DNA of 64,000 nt from Anaeramoeba ignava (taxonomy: Eukaryota > Metamonada > Anaeramoebidae): assembly GCA_028826165.1 (NCBI GenBank), contig JAPDFW010000139.1, forward strand, positions 52,501-116,500. The letters are read 5' to 3'. Within the stretch, counting starts at the first letter, position 1; every line of letters begins with the position of its first letter. The position numbers and the translations under genes are program-made. Under the pieces are notes generated by a model. The model worked only from the letters and a program-made list of their open reading frames with translations, was not told where the DNA came from and ran no database searches. This document shows positions 36,784 to 47,611 of the stretch, one piece after another.

Positions 36784-39700
36784 ATGTCAAATAAAAATTT
36801 ACAAAACAAACAACAAAAACAAAAAGGCATTGATTTAAAACAAGAACAAGTGAAAGTTGAAGAACAACAAGAAAAAAACAAAGAAAATGATTCAAAATTC
36901 ACAAACCCTATTATAGAGCATTTATTAACACCAGGCGGTAAAATTACAAAAGAAGAATATGATAACTGGGCTTATAGACCTCATACTATTACAGTTATTA
37001 TTATACTTGCTATTCTTGCAATTTATTTTTCAATGATTCATCCTGTTGAAGATAGACTTGCTTCTTATAGAGTGTATTTATTTTATTTTTTTTTAAAAGA
37101 AAATGAGAATGAAAATTTAATTCAATTTTAATTCAATATTCAATTCCAATTTAATTCAATTCAATTCCAATTTAATTCAATTCAATATTTAATATTCAAT
37201 TCAATTTAATTTCAATTCAATATTCAATTTATTTTAATATTAAATTCAATTTAATTCAATTTTTAATTTCAATTCAATTCAATTTAATTTCAATTTAATT
37301 TAATTCAATTTAATATTTAATTCAATTTCAATATTTAATTTCAATATTTAATTTCAATTCAATATTTAATTTAATATTCAATTTAATTTCAATTCAATTT
37401 AATTTAATTTAATTTAATTCCAATTCAAACAAAATTAGTGCACTTGCTGCTGGAATAATTGCTTTCTTGGTATTTTCTATGTTATTTTTTTCAGATGGAA
37501 TTTTAATTCGACCACATGCATATTTCTGGAGACTTTTAAAGGGAATGTCAGTAGTTTTCTTGATATTCAATGTTTTCATTTTATTTTTATCAAGAGATGA
37601 AGCACGAAAAGTTTATAAATTCATAGATCCAAGTCTTGGTGTTCCATTACCAGAAAAATCTTATGCAACAGATTGTAGAATTTATACACCAGAAGATCCT
37701 GAATCAAAATTTAAAAACGTTAAAGAGGCTTTCTTTGATATTTTCATTATTGCTCATTCAACAGGATGGGTTTGTTTAATTTCAATTTCAATTCAATATT
37801 TAATTTAATTTCAATTTAATATTTAATCTAATTCAATTTCAATTTAATTTCAATTTAATTTCAATTTCAATTTTCAATTTAATTTACTTATAAATATTAG
37901 TATGGAAAAGCTTTAGTTATTCGAGACAATTTAATGCTTTGGGTTATTAGTATTCTTTTTGAATTTCTTGAATTAACTTTTCAACATATGCTTGAAAATT
38001 TCAAAGAATGTTGGTGGGATCATATAATTTTAGATGTTTTTGGTTGCAATTTAATTGGAATTGTTGCTGGAATGTGGACATGCAAAATTTTGAATATGAA
38101 AGTAATTTAAAATTAAAATCGATATCAAAATTAAAATTGAAATTGAAATTAAAATTAAAATTAAAATTAAAATTAAAATTATAATTAAAATTAAAATTAA
38201 AATTAAAATTAAAATTAAAATTAAAATTAAAATTAAAATTAAAATTAAAATTAAAATTAAAATTAAAATTAAAATTAAAATTAAAATTAAAATTAAAATT
38301 AAATCAAAATTAAAATCAAAATTAAAATTAAAATTATAAAGTCATATGATTGGACTGTTAAAGCTAAAAAAAGTGAAAGCAAAGCAGTTAGAGCATTTTC
38401 ATTTTTCATTCCAGAAAGTTGGGCTTCATATGATTGGAAAATCTTCTCTTCACCAAAAAGACTTTTATATTGGATTGGACTTGTTATCATTTTAGAATTA
38501 GTTGATATTAACTCATTTTGGATTAAATATCCACTTTGGATTCCTCCAAATAATCCACTTGTTTATGGAAGACTTATTTTTTGGGGATTTATTGGTCTTG
38601 CAGCAGTTAGAGAATATTATGAATTTGCAACCAATCCGTAAATAAAAATTAAAATTAAAATTAAAATTAAAATTAAAATCAAAATTAAAAATTAAAATTA
38701 AAATTTAAAATCAAAATTAAAATTAAAATTAAAATTAAAATTAAAATTATAATTTAAATTAAAATTAAAATTATAATTTAAATTAAAATTAAAATTAAAA
38801 TTTAAAATTAAAATTAAAATTAAAAATTAAAATTAAAATCAAAATTAAAATTAAAATTAAAATTAAAATTAAAATCAAAATTAAAATTAAAATTAAAATT
38901 TAAAAAAATTAAAATTAAAATTAAAATTAAAATTTAAATTAAAATCAAAATCAAAATCAAAATTAAAATCAAAATCAAAATCAAAATTAAAATTAAAATT
39001 AAAATTAAAATCAAATTAAAATTAAAATTAAAAATTAAAATTAAAAATGAAACCAAAACTCAAAAAAAAATCAAAATCAAATATAAAATTAAATTTAAAA
39101 TTAAAATCAAAAAAAATTGGAAAAAACCAAAAAATTAAAAAAAATTTTAAAATTAAAATTAAAATTTAAAAATTAAAATTCCAAAAAATTAAAATTAAAA
39201 TTAAAATTAAAATTTAAAATTAAAGTTAAAATATTAAAATTTGCAAAATCAAAATTAAAATTAAAATTAAAATTAAAATAAAAATTAAAATTAAAATTAA
39301 AATTAAAATTAAAATCAAAATTAAAATTAAAATTTAAAATTTAAAATTAAAATTAAAATTAAAATTAAAATTAAAAATTAAAATTAAAATTAAAATTAAA
39401 ATTAAAATTAAAATTAAAATTAAAATTAAAATTAAAATCAAAATTAAAATTAAAATTAAAATTTAAATTAAAATTAAAATTTAAATTAAAATTAAAATTA
39501 AAATTAAAATTCAAAATCAAAATCGGAAAAAAATTAAAATTAAAATCGGAAAAAAAATTATAATTAAAAAATGAAATATAGAAATGTTCATCGAATTGGA
39601 GCTCAAACTTGGCTTTGTATAGGAATTCTTATTGTTGAAACTCTTCAAGGAATCAAATTTGGAAAAGGATTATATCCAAATCCAATGCCAAAAGTAGTTA

Positions 39701-39810
39701 AAATTTCATGGGCAATTGGTTTAAGTGTTTTAACTATTGGTTTCACAATTCATTTTACAATTCAACATTATCGTCAAAAAAACGCAAAAAAAGTAGCAAA
39801 AGAGAAATAA
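36784..39810 (+). CDS. PTDSS1: Phosphatidylserine synthase, base-exchange type (5 exons)
   Basis: The exons are 36784–37073, 37439–37769, 37901–38101, 38342–38637 and 39582–39810, giving 448 residues (human PSS1 473). The enzyme swaps serine for the head group of phosphatidylcholine or phosphatidylethanolamine in the ER membrane. Diagnostic stretches are YRPHTITV, LIRPHAYFWRLLKGMSV, ELTFQHMLENFKECWWDH, ILDVFGCNLIGI, FSFFIPESWASYDWK and IGAQTWLCIGILIVETLQGI, each matching a PSS segment in order, with multiple membrane helices. The N-terminus is a Gln/Lys-rich cytosolic extension. Introns are A/T repeats; intron 4 (38638–39581) is 944 bp. All joints keep frame. Confidence 0.94.
38638..39581 (+). 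repeat. 944-bp AAAATT-hexamer intron of phosphatidylserine synthase
   Basis: This is tandem AAAATT with AAAATC and AAAATTT variants and a few odd words (GGAAAAAACC near 39119). Donor GTAAAT, acceptor ATATAG. Introns 1 (37074–37438, AATTCAATTT words) and 3 (38102–38341) are similar filler. Confidence 0.85.
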
Positions 39811-40040
39811 TTTTTTTCCATTTTTTCAATTTTTTTTTAATCAGTTAATTTCCAAAATGATCAATTGAAATTTTCTTTTTTTTTTTTTGATTTTCTTTTT
39901 GAATTCTTTTAACAAAAAAAAAATAAAATCAATTCAACAAAAAATTTCATTTTTTCATTTTTTCATTTTAATTCATTTTAATTCATTTTAATTCATTTTA
40001 ATTCATTTTAATTCATTTTAATTCATTTTAATTTATTTTA

Positions 40041-41782
40041 ATGAGTGGATCTATTGGTGTTATTGAAGAAGGTTTGTTAAGTTGGATGATTTTACAAAAT
40101 TCTGCTCATAGAAATGCTTTAACAACAAAAATGTGGGCTCAAATACCTGAAGTATTAGATAATTTATCAAGAAAAAAAAATCGGGTTGTAATTTTAACAG
40201 GTGAAGGAAAAGAAGCTTTTGGTTCTGGTATTTAAAATCAAAATTAAAATTAAAATCAAAATCAAAACCAAAATCAAAATCTAAATCAAAATCAAAATTA
40301 AAATTCAAAATCAAAATCAAAATCAAATTCAAAATCAAAATGAAAATCTAAATCAAAATCAAAATCAAAATTAAAATCAAAATTAAAATCAAAATTAAAA
40401 TCAAAATCAAAATTAAAATCAAAATTAAAATCAAAATTAAAATCAAAATTAAATAAATCAAAATCAAAATCAAAATTAAAATTAAAATCAAAATCTAAAT
40501 TAAAATCAAAATCAAAAATTAAAATCAAAATCAAAAAAATCAAAATTAAAATTAAAATAAAAATCAAAAATTCAAAAAAAAAATTAAAATTAAAATCAAA
40601 ATCTAAAATTAAAAAATCAAAATCAAAATCAAAATCAAAAATCAAAATCAAAATCAAAATCAAAATCTAAATCAAAATCAAAATCAAAATCAAAAATAAA
40701 AAAATCAAAAATCAAAATCAAAATAAAAATAAAATTAAAATCTAAATTAAAATCTAAAATTAAAATCTAAATTAAAATCAAAATCAAAATTAAAAATCAA
40801 AATTAAAATTAAAATTAAAATTAAAATTAAAATTAAAATCAAAATCAAAAAAAATCAAAATTAAAAATTAAAATTAAAATCAAAATTTAAAAATCAAAAT
40901 TAAAATCAAAATTAAAATCAAAATTAAAATTAAAATCAAAATCCAAATCAAAATCAAAATTAAAATCAAAATCAAAATCAAAATCAAAATCAAAATTAAA
41001 ATCAAAATCAAAATCAAAATTAAAATTCAAAATTAAAATTTAAAATCAAAATTAAAATCAAAATTAAAATCAAAATCAAAATTAAAATCAAAATCAAAAT
41101 CAAAATTAAAAAATTAAAATTAAAATTAAAATTAAAATCAAAATTAAAATTCAAAATCAAAATTAAATTAAAAATTAAAATTAAAATTAAAATTAAAATT
41201 AAATTTAGTAAAACAAGATCAAATGAAGCTCAATCAGAAAAATATCAAAAATTAATACACAATGCAATTGAATCAATTAAGAATTTCAAAGCACCAATAA
41301 TATCATTAATACGAGGATATTGTCTTGGAGGAGGATGTGGATTAGCACTTTCCACAGATTTACGATACGCAACACCAAATGCAGTATTTGGAATCACACC
41401 ATCTAAAATTGGATTAGGATATTCACAAGAAGCAACTGAAGAATTAATATCTGCTGTTGGATTTCCAAATGCAAAAGAAATTCTTTTTACTGGAAATAGA
41501 TATGATTCTCAAAAAGCTTTAAAAATGGGAATCATTAATGATATTTTTGATGAAAATTCAATCGAAAATAAAGTCAGAAAAATTGCTGATATCATTTCTC
41601 ATAATGCTCCTTTATCAGTTCAACATGCAAAAATTACAATTAATGAATTAATGAAAAAAGATGAAAAACCAAACACAGAAAAAATTCAAAAAAGTTTTAT
41701 TACTTGCATTAAAAGTGAAGATTATAAAGAAGGAATTTTAGCATTTCTTGAGAAAAGAAAAGCAGATTTTAAAGGCGAATAA
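40041..41782 (+). CDS. Crotonase-fold (enoyl-CoA hydratase/isomerase-like) protein, one internal exon apparently missing
   Basis: Exon 1 (40041–40227) encodes the start of the fold through VVILTGEGKEAFGSG, the first oxyanion-hole strand. Exon 2 (41209–41782) resumes at KTRSNEAQSEKYQKLI and has RGYCLGGGCGLAL, the second oxyanion loop, then SKIGLGYS and the C-terminal helices. Relatives of this subfamily have a segment like ADISEF between the two parts. It is absent here, and the phases disagree: exon 1 leaves one base and exon 2 supplies one. An exon of length 3n+1, about 19 bases, would satisfy both. The usual catalytic Glu after GGGC is Gly here, so hydratase activity is doubtful. The substrate is unknown. 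Confidence 0.82.
40228..41208 (+). repeat. 981-bp AAAATC-hexamer intron of the crotonase gene
   Basis: Tandem AAAATC, AAAATT and AAATCT words run from GTATTT to TTTAG. After the donor only one or two G bases occur, so no internal acceptor–donor pair is possible in the sequence as given. Confidence 0.8.
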
Positions 41783-41906
41783 AAATTAAAAATTGAATTA
41801 AAAATTGAATTAAAAATTAGAAAAATTTCTTTTATTTTTTCTTTTATTTTTTTGCTAGTTCAAATTAAAAAAAAGTGGAACAAAAAAAATTAAATTAAAT
41901 TTTTTT

Positions 41907-42470
41907 TTAATTTTTGTTTTCTTCTTTAATTTCACTTAATCTTTTTGTTTTTAAAGCTCTTTCTGGAGAAGAATTATATTTAGATTTAAGTTCATTTTGC
42001 CATTTATTAATTCGATAAGTATATTTTTCTTTTGTTGATTGAAGTTTTAAAAAATCTTTTTCTTTTTGGATCAATTTTTCTTCTCTTTCTTGTAACCATT
42101 TTTCACGTAAAAGAAGTTCTTTTTTTTGATTTTCCAAGTGATTTTCCAATGATTTAATTTGGGAATTTAATTGTTCTTTCATTTTGTCATTTGTTTGTGA
42201 TTCTTTTTCATTTCTTGAAACAAATTGAGTTTTTGAATAATGTTCTTGCATTTCTTCATGTACAATTGCCATTATTTTATTTACTGTTGCTTTCATACAG
42301 AATATTTCTGCTGTTGTTAATTCCATTTCGTTTTTTAATTCTTTCACTTTTTTATATCTTGTTTTGAGTAATGTTAAAATTTTATTAAGTGATGAAATGA
42401 TTTCAGTTGTAATTTTATTTTTGAAAGTTTCGATTGGAACTCGATTCATTTCAAAATGTGCTTTTTTCTA
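41907..42470 (-). CDS. Coiled-coil protein, C-terminal exon
   Basis: No family was recognised. The ATG-started frame at 42449 gives 180 residues, but the frame is open back to TAATTAG at 42471, where it reads KKAHFEMNRVPIE in phase 0, so this is probably the last exon of a longer gene. From about residue 80 it is a strong coiled coil (LNSQIKSLENHLENQKKELL, then LREKWLQEREEKLIQKEKDF), followed by RINKWQNELKSKY and a basic Ser-Pro tail. Upstream lies a 12-mer array that could be its intron; the 43795–43965 reading frame on the same strand could be its first exon, but no clean splice path joins them. The gene ends 124 bp from the convergent crotonase gene. Confidence 0.65.
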
Positions 42471-42479
42471 ATTATTTAA

Positions 42480-43430
42480 TATAATTTAAAATTAATATAA
42501 AATTATTTATAAAATTATTTATAAAATTAAATATAAAATTATTTATAAAATTAAATTTATAAAATTATTTATAAAATTAAATATAAAATTAAATATAAAA
42601 TTATTTATAAAATTATTTATAAAATTATTTATAAAATTATTTATAAAATTAAATATAAAATTATTTATAAAATTATTTATTAAATTATTTATAAAATTAT
42701 TTATAAAATTAAATATAAAATTAATATAAAATTATTTATAAAATTATTTATAAAATTATTTATAAAATTAATTTATAAAATTATTTATAAAATTATTTAT
42801 AAAATTATTTTATAAAATTATTTATAAAATAAAATTATTTATAAAATTATTTATAAAATTATTTATATAAAATTAAATATAAAATTATTTATAAAATTAA
42901 ATATAAAATTAATTATAAAATTATTTATAAAATTATTTATAAAATTATTTATAAAATTATTTATAAAATTATTTATAAAATTATTTATAAAATTAATTAT
43001 AAAATTATTTATAAAATTATTTATAAAATTATTTATAAAATTATTTATAAAATTATTTATAAAATTATTTATAAAATTATTTATAAAATTATTTATAAAA
43101 TTATTTATAAAATTATTTATAAAATTATTTATAAAATTATTTATAAAATTATTTATAAAATTATTTATAAAATTATTTATAAAATTATTTATAAAAATTA
43201 AATATAAAATTATTTATAAAATTATTTATAAAATTATTTATAAAATTAAATATAAAATTATTTATAAAATTAAATATAAAATTAAATATAAAATTATTTA
43301 TTAAATTATATAAAAATTATTTATAAAATTATTTATTAAAATTATTTATAAAAATTTATTTATATAAAATTTTATCAATTTATTTAAAAATTTTCTAAAA
43401 ATTATAAAAATTCACGAAATTTTTTTAAAA
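42480..43430. repeat. AAAATTATTTAT 12-mer tandem array
   Basis: About 70 copies of AAAATTATTTAT with occasional AAAATTAAATAT variants. Between 42960 and 43190 the copies are nearly perfect. It may be an intron of the coiled-coil gene or intergenic. Bases 43431–43794 are irregular AT-rich DNA with no gene that I can support. Confidence 0.85.
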
Positions 43431-43794
43431 TTATTTATTAAAAAAGATCTTGAATAGAATTTTGTTTTCTTCCAATATTAATTATTAAATTATTTATAAA
43501 ATTTTATAAAATTATTTATTTCTTATAAAATTTATTATAAAAATTATTGTTTAAAAATATTTTTAAAATATTTTTCAAATTTTTGGATATTTATTTATTA
43601 AATTAAATATATAAAATTTTTATAAATTTCTTTGAATTTTAAAATTATTTTAAAATATTTTTAAATTTTTATAAAATTTTTTTAAGTTTTAAAAAATTTT
43701 CTAAAAATGAAAAAATGAAAAATTTAAACAAAAACTTGTTTTCTTCCAATTTTAAATGTTTTTCATTTTTTTCATTTTTCATTTTGATTTTTAT

Positions 43795-43965
43795 CTAAAA
43801 TTTTTCTCTAAAAAAAGGATTGTTTGGAATATTTTGAATATTTTTTTCAAATTTTTTTTGGATATTTTGATTTTGATTTTGATTTTGATTTCTTTGAATT
43901 TTTGGAGTTTTTTGAATATTTTCATTTCTGGAAATTTGTTTTTTTAATGGAGATTGTTTTTGCAT
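43795..43965 (-). CDS. Small QN-containing reading frame (56 aa) or first exon
   Basis: The ATG at 43965 follows TTTTTCATTTTTAATTTTTCATTTTT-type words, like other starts here. The frame reads MQKQSPLKKQISRNENIQKT, then a short NQ run and NPFFREKF before TAG. Codon content is richer than the surrounding A/T filler. No family was recognised. It could be a complete small gene or the first exon of the coiled-coil gene further along this strand. Confidence 0.4.
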   Translation of the reverse strand: MQKQSPLKKQISRNENIQKTPKIQRNQNQNQNQNIQKKFEKNIQNIPNNPFFREKF

Positions 43966-44045
43966 TTTTTATTTTTGTTAAAATAAAAAGGAAAAATGAA
44001 AAATTAAAAATGAAAAAAAATTTAAACAAAAAACTATTTAAGAAT

Positions 44046-44110
44046 TTTAAAAAAATTTTTCATTTTTCATTTTTCATTTTTTTATTTTTTTCATTTTTTT
44101 TTTATTATAA
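44046..44110 (+). promoter_or_regulatory. CATTTTT-repeat promoter-like tract
   Basis: Successive TTTTTCATTTTTCATTTTT words lie directly before the ATG at 44111. Equivalent tracts precede most start codons in this window on the coding strand. Promoter or initiator function is inferred. Confidence 0.45.
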
Positions 44111-44681
44111 AATGTTTAAAAATCAAATTGAAAATCAAATTGAAAATCAAATTGGAAATCAAAATGAAAATCAAATTGAAAATGAAAATCAAAATCAAAA
44201 TCAAATTGAAAATCAAATTCAAATTGAAAATCAAAATCAAATTGAAAATCAAATTGAAAATCAAAATCAAATTTTAAATCAAAATCAAATTGAAAATGAA
44301 AATTTAAATCAAATTGAAAATGAAAATCAAATTGAAATTGATGTTAATGAATTTAAAAAAAAATTGGATAAAAATCTTTTATTAGCAATTTGGCAAGGAG
44401 AAACAATTCCAAAAAGAAAAAAAAGATCACCAAAAATTCTTCATTCAAATTTTCAATTAAATAATCCTTTTTATTCATTTCCAGAAAAATCTCCATCAAA
44501 ATCAAAAAAAAAACCAAAAATTTTAAGTATTGAAACAAGATATTTTGTAAAGAATATAAATGTTTATAAAGATGATATAATTGAAGGAGAAGAAGAAGAA
44601 ATTTCAAGAAAAAATTTAAACAGAAAAATTGAATTTAAATTTTTAGAATATGAAACAATTTGGAAACCAATTCATAATTAA
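44111..44681 (+). CDS. QN-rich protein of unknown function (190 aa)
   Basis: The start at 44111 is the first ATG after the T-rich tract. Residues 1–75 are an Asn/Gln/Glu/Ile repeat (IENQIENQ) encoded by AAAATC/AAATTG hexamers like those in nearby introns. From about residue 76 the protein is non-repetitive: FKKKLDKNLLLAIWQGETIP, a basic stretch, NNPFYSFPEKSP, then an acidic EGEEEEISRKN and a C-terminus FLEYETIWKPIHN. No domain was recognised. Only 51 bp separate its stop from the convergent TRIM37 gene. Confidence 0.7.
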
Positions 44682-44732
44682 AATTGAATTGAATTTTTTT
44701 TTGAATTGAATTTTTTTTTGAATTGAATAAAT

Positions 44733-46951
44733 TTAAAATTCATTTGAATCTAATTCAAAATTTGTCGTTTTGTTTTCATTCAAAGTTTCTTTATGAGAAA
44801 CAAAATTTTCATTATAAATTGATTCTAATGATTCAATTCTTTTTTTTCTTTTGTTTTTGTTATTTTTCATTTTTTTAAGTTGGTGTAAATTTTCTTGAAT
44901 AAGAATATTTTCATTCGTTTTGTTTTCATTTTGATTATCAATAATTTGGTTTTGAAAAGGACTTTTTAAAGGTGAATTTTTTTGATTTGAATTTTTTTGA
45001 TTTGAATTTTTTTGATTTGAATTTTTTTCATTTGATTCGTTTTCATTTAATTCGTTTTCATTTAATTCGTTTTCATTTGAATCTAAATTATCAAAAAAAT
45101 CACTCTTTTTATTATCAAATACAACATCAAGATCAATTTCATTTAAATCATTATTTTGAAAATTATTTTCAGAATAAGCTGAACTAATATAATCTAAATT
45201 TTCTGAATTTTCGGAATTGATCCGACGATTTAAATTCATTTGATCAATTCTATTTTTCAAAATCTTATTATCATTTTGAACTTTTTCAATATTTCTTTTA
45301 AGATCTTGAATAAATTTTTCTTGTTCCAAAGATTTATGGAAATAAGTTAAAGGTCTCAAAGAAAAAGCAATTTTTAAAGTATCTTGTGAAACAAAGCCTT
45401 CGTTTTCAATGGAATGAATGCGATGAAATTTAGAGTAACCCCAAGAGTCTCCTTCTTGGAAATCAGAAGAGTATTCTCTTGAGGCTTTTGGAGAGATTTG
45501 TTTAAGTGAGATGTCCATGTTAATTTTCTGCTCCTTATTTGATGATAAATTGCCTATTTTTCTATCATTTTTTTCATTTTCGAAATTTGTATTTTCTGAT
45601 TCAACAAAATCAGACAATGGATGAATTAACTCAATATGATAAGTATATCTTAAAGTTGGGAAAGAAGATTTGACAAGTTCGAGAAAAATTGATATATATT
45701 CGTCTTGGATTTCTTCTGAATTGCCAAAAGGATAAACTTTAAGTCGCCATTGTTGTCCTCTTAAATTAACAACATCGCTGTTGATTTCTGTGCATTGATG
45801 GCGATAAGAAGAGAATTGTGGGATTTCCATAAAGAATTTATCAAATTCTGGAACAATTTCGTTTAAAAGTTGAGATTCTTGATTCCAATGTAAATTTGTG
45901 TCGTTTGCTCGCGGACTTTGGATTTTTTCGAGAGATTCTAAGATCATCTCTGTGTTGCGAATTAACTCGCTTTTGGAATATTGTTTCATGGTTTTTGTGA
46001 TGATTGTTAAATTCTTCTCAATTTCTTCTTTACTTTTTTTGGCTTGAATTCTTGCTGTAGAAATGTATTCTTTTTTTTCTTTGGTTTTTTCTTCAATTCT
46101 TCTTAAAATTTCATCTTTTGCGTGCTCTGTTTTTATTTTGCATTGTTCGAATGAATCACTAATTCCTTCGAGTTGTTGATCAATTTTATTCATTGTGTCT
46201 TGATAGTATTGTGCCATTTGATTTAGTGATGTGATTTTCTCTTGGATTATTGATAGTTGTTTTTGGTAATATGAGTCTAAAACAACAATTTCGTCAGATT
46301 TGTGTTGATCGTCAATAATCACACAATCTGAACAGATTGGGATTTGGCAAGTTACACAATAATATCTTGCTTGTATTTGATGTTTTTGACAGATTTCTTC
46401 TGATTCTTTTTTTTCTAGCATTTCGAATTCCTTTTTCAAATTAAATTTCAATTTTAATTTTAATTTTAATTTTAATTTTAATTTCAATTTTAATTTTAAT
46501 TTCAATTTCAATTTCATATTAAATTTCAAATTAAATTTTAATTTTACTTCAGCAATTTCATCAATTGTTTGAGCTTTTATCATATCATTAATACTAATTT
46601 TGGATCTACATAAAGGACAACTACTATGTTCATTAAGCCATTGCTTTTTAATTTTAAATTTTAAAAAATAAATTGAATAAAAAAATAAATTGAATAAAAA
46701 AATAAATTGAATAAAAAAATAAATTGAATAAAAAAATAAATTGAATAAAAAAATAAATTGAATAAAAAAATAAATTGAATAAAAAAATAAATTGAATAAA
46801 AAAATAAATTGTAAAATACCTCAATACAATCATAACAACAAAATTTGTGACAACAAGGAGTCATAACTGTTGAACGAACATTTGAAAGACAAATAAAACA
46901 TTTGAAAACTTGTCCCATTTTAGAAATTACTTTATTTAAATCTTGAGCCAT
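44733..46951 (-). CDS. TRIM37: TRIM37-type E3 ubiquitin ligase: RING, B-box, coiled coil, MATH/TRAF (3 exons)
   Basis: The exons are 46820–46951, 46548–46643 and 44733–46430, giving 641 residues. The RING is split by intron 1: CFIC and CCHKFCCYDCIE in exon 1, QWLNEHSSCPLC in exon 2. Exon 3 has the B-box (CQKHQIQARYYCVTC, then CSDC), a coiled coil, and a MATH/TRAF domain with QWRLKVYPFGN, EYISIFLELV, REYSSDFQEGDSWGYSKFHR and GFVSQDTLKIAFSLRP, matching TRIM37 in order. The C-terminal third is low-complexity Asn/Glu/Lys with NSNQK repeats and a basic end. In animals TRIM37 ubiquitinates histone H2A and controls centriole and peroxisome proteins; substrates here are unknown. It is divergent from cornichon (222 bp between starts). 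Confidence 0.93.
46644..46819 (-). repeat. 17-bp minisatellite intron in TRIM37
   Basis: About nine near-perfect copies of a 17-base unit TTGAATAAAAAAATAAA fill this intron, which interrupts the RING finger. Donor GTATTT, acceptor AAAAAG on the coding strand. Intron 2 (46431–46547) is AATTTC/AATTTT filler. Confidence 0.88.
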
Positions 46952-47173
46952 AATTGAAATAAAAAAAAATGAAAAAAATGAAAAAAATGAAAAAAATGAA
47001 AATTAATTTTTTTTTGGATTTTTTTTTTGAGTTTGTAAATGTCATTTATTTGTCATTTAATTTTGAAAAAGATAATTTATATGTCATTGATGTTTTTTTT
47101 TAATTTTTTAATGTCATTTATTTTTTTATTTTTCATTTTTAATTTTTCATTTTTCATTTTTCATTTTTTTAAA
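46952..47173. promoter_or_regulatory. Divergent promoter spacer, TRIM37 / cornichon
   Basis: The spacer carries four AAAAATG-type words on the TRIM37 side (CATTTTTT on its coding strand) and TTTTTCATTTTTCATTTTTC just before the cornichon ATG. The same word type therefore faces each gene. Function is inferred. Confidence 0.5.
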
Positions 47174-47611
47174 ATGTCTTTTTTAGATCTTTGTTCTTCA
47201 ACTGAAACAATATTTTGGGTTATAAATTTAATTATAAATCTAACTCAGTTTATTTTATTATTAAAACCTTTATTAGATTTAACAGATTATCGACCAGAAT
47301 TTCAAGATCCAATTAAATTATGCGATAATTTAAATAAATGGATAATTCCTGAATATTTTTTTCAAGCTTTATCAACAATTTTAAGTTTATTTTCAGGAAA
47401 AATTTTATTGTTTTTAATTTCAATTAGTGTTACTATTTTTAATGGTTATCAATATTATTATTTTAAATATCAATATAATCCTGCTGAATTGTATAGAACT
47501 CAATTTAAACATCGCAAAGAAGGTCTTATTAAATTGTTAATTGCTTTAATTTGTTTAGTTTATGTTGTTTTAAAAAGTTCTTTTTGTTTTTTCTCTTTTT
47601 TAATTTATTAA
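47174..47611 (+). CDS. CNIH: Cornichon family ER export receptor (single exon)
   Basis: 145 residues, the usual length for cornichon/Erv14 proteins. A first membrane helix (IFWVINLIINLTQFILLL) is followed by the hallmark DPIKLCDNLNKWIIPEYFFQ, then further helices (LLFLISISVTIFNGYQYYYF and LIKLLIALICLVYVVL). The YNPAELYRTQFKHRKEGLIK loop matches the family's cytosolic segment. These proteins load membrane cargo into COPII vesicles at the ER. It is one of the few intronless genes here. The start was chosen because it follows the T-rich CATTTTT tract and gives the family length. Confidence 0.92.
   Translation: MSFLDLCSSTETIFWVINLIINLTQFILLLKPLLDLTDYRPEFQDPIKLCDNLNKWIIPEYFFQALSTILSLFSGKILLFLISISVTIFNGYQYYYFKYQYNPAELYRTQFKHRKEGLIKLLIALICLVYVVLKSSFCFFSFLIY

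Noticed and set aside
36701-36901. Minus-strand frame opposite the phosphatidylserine synthase N-terminus
   Set aside because: It is an antisense shadow of Gln/Lys codons, with no family match.
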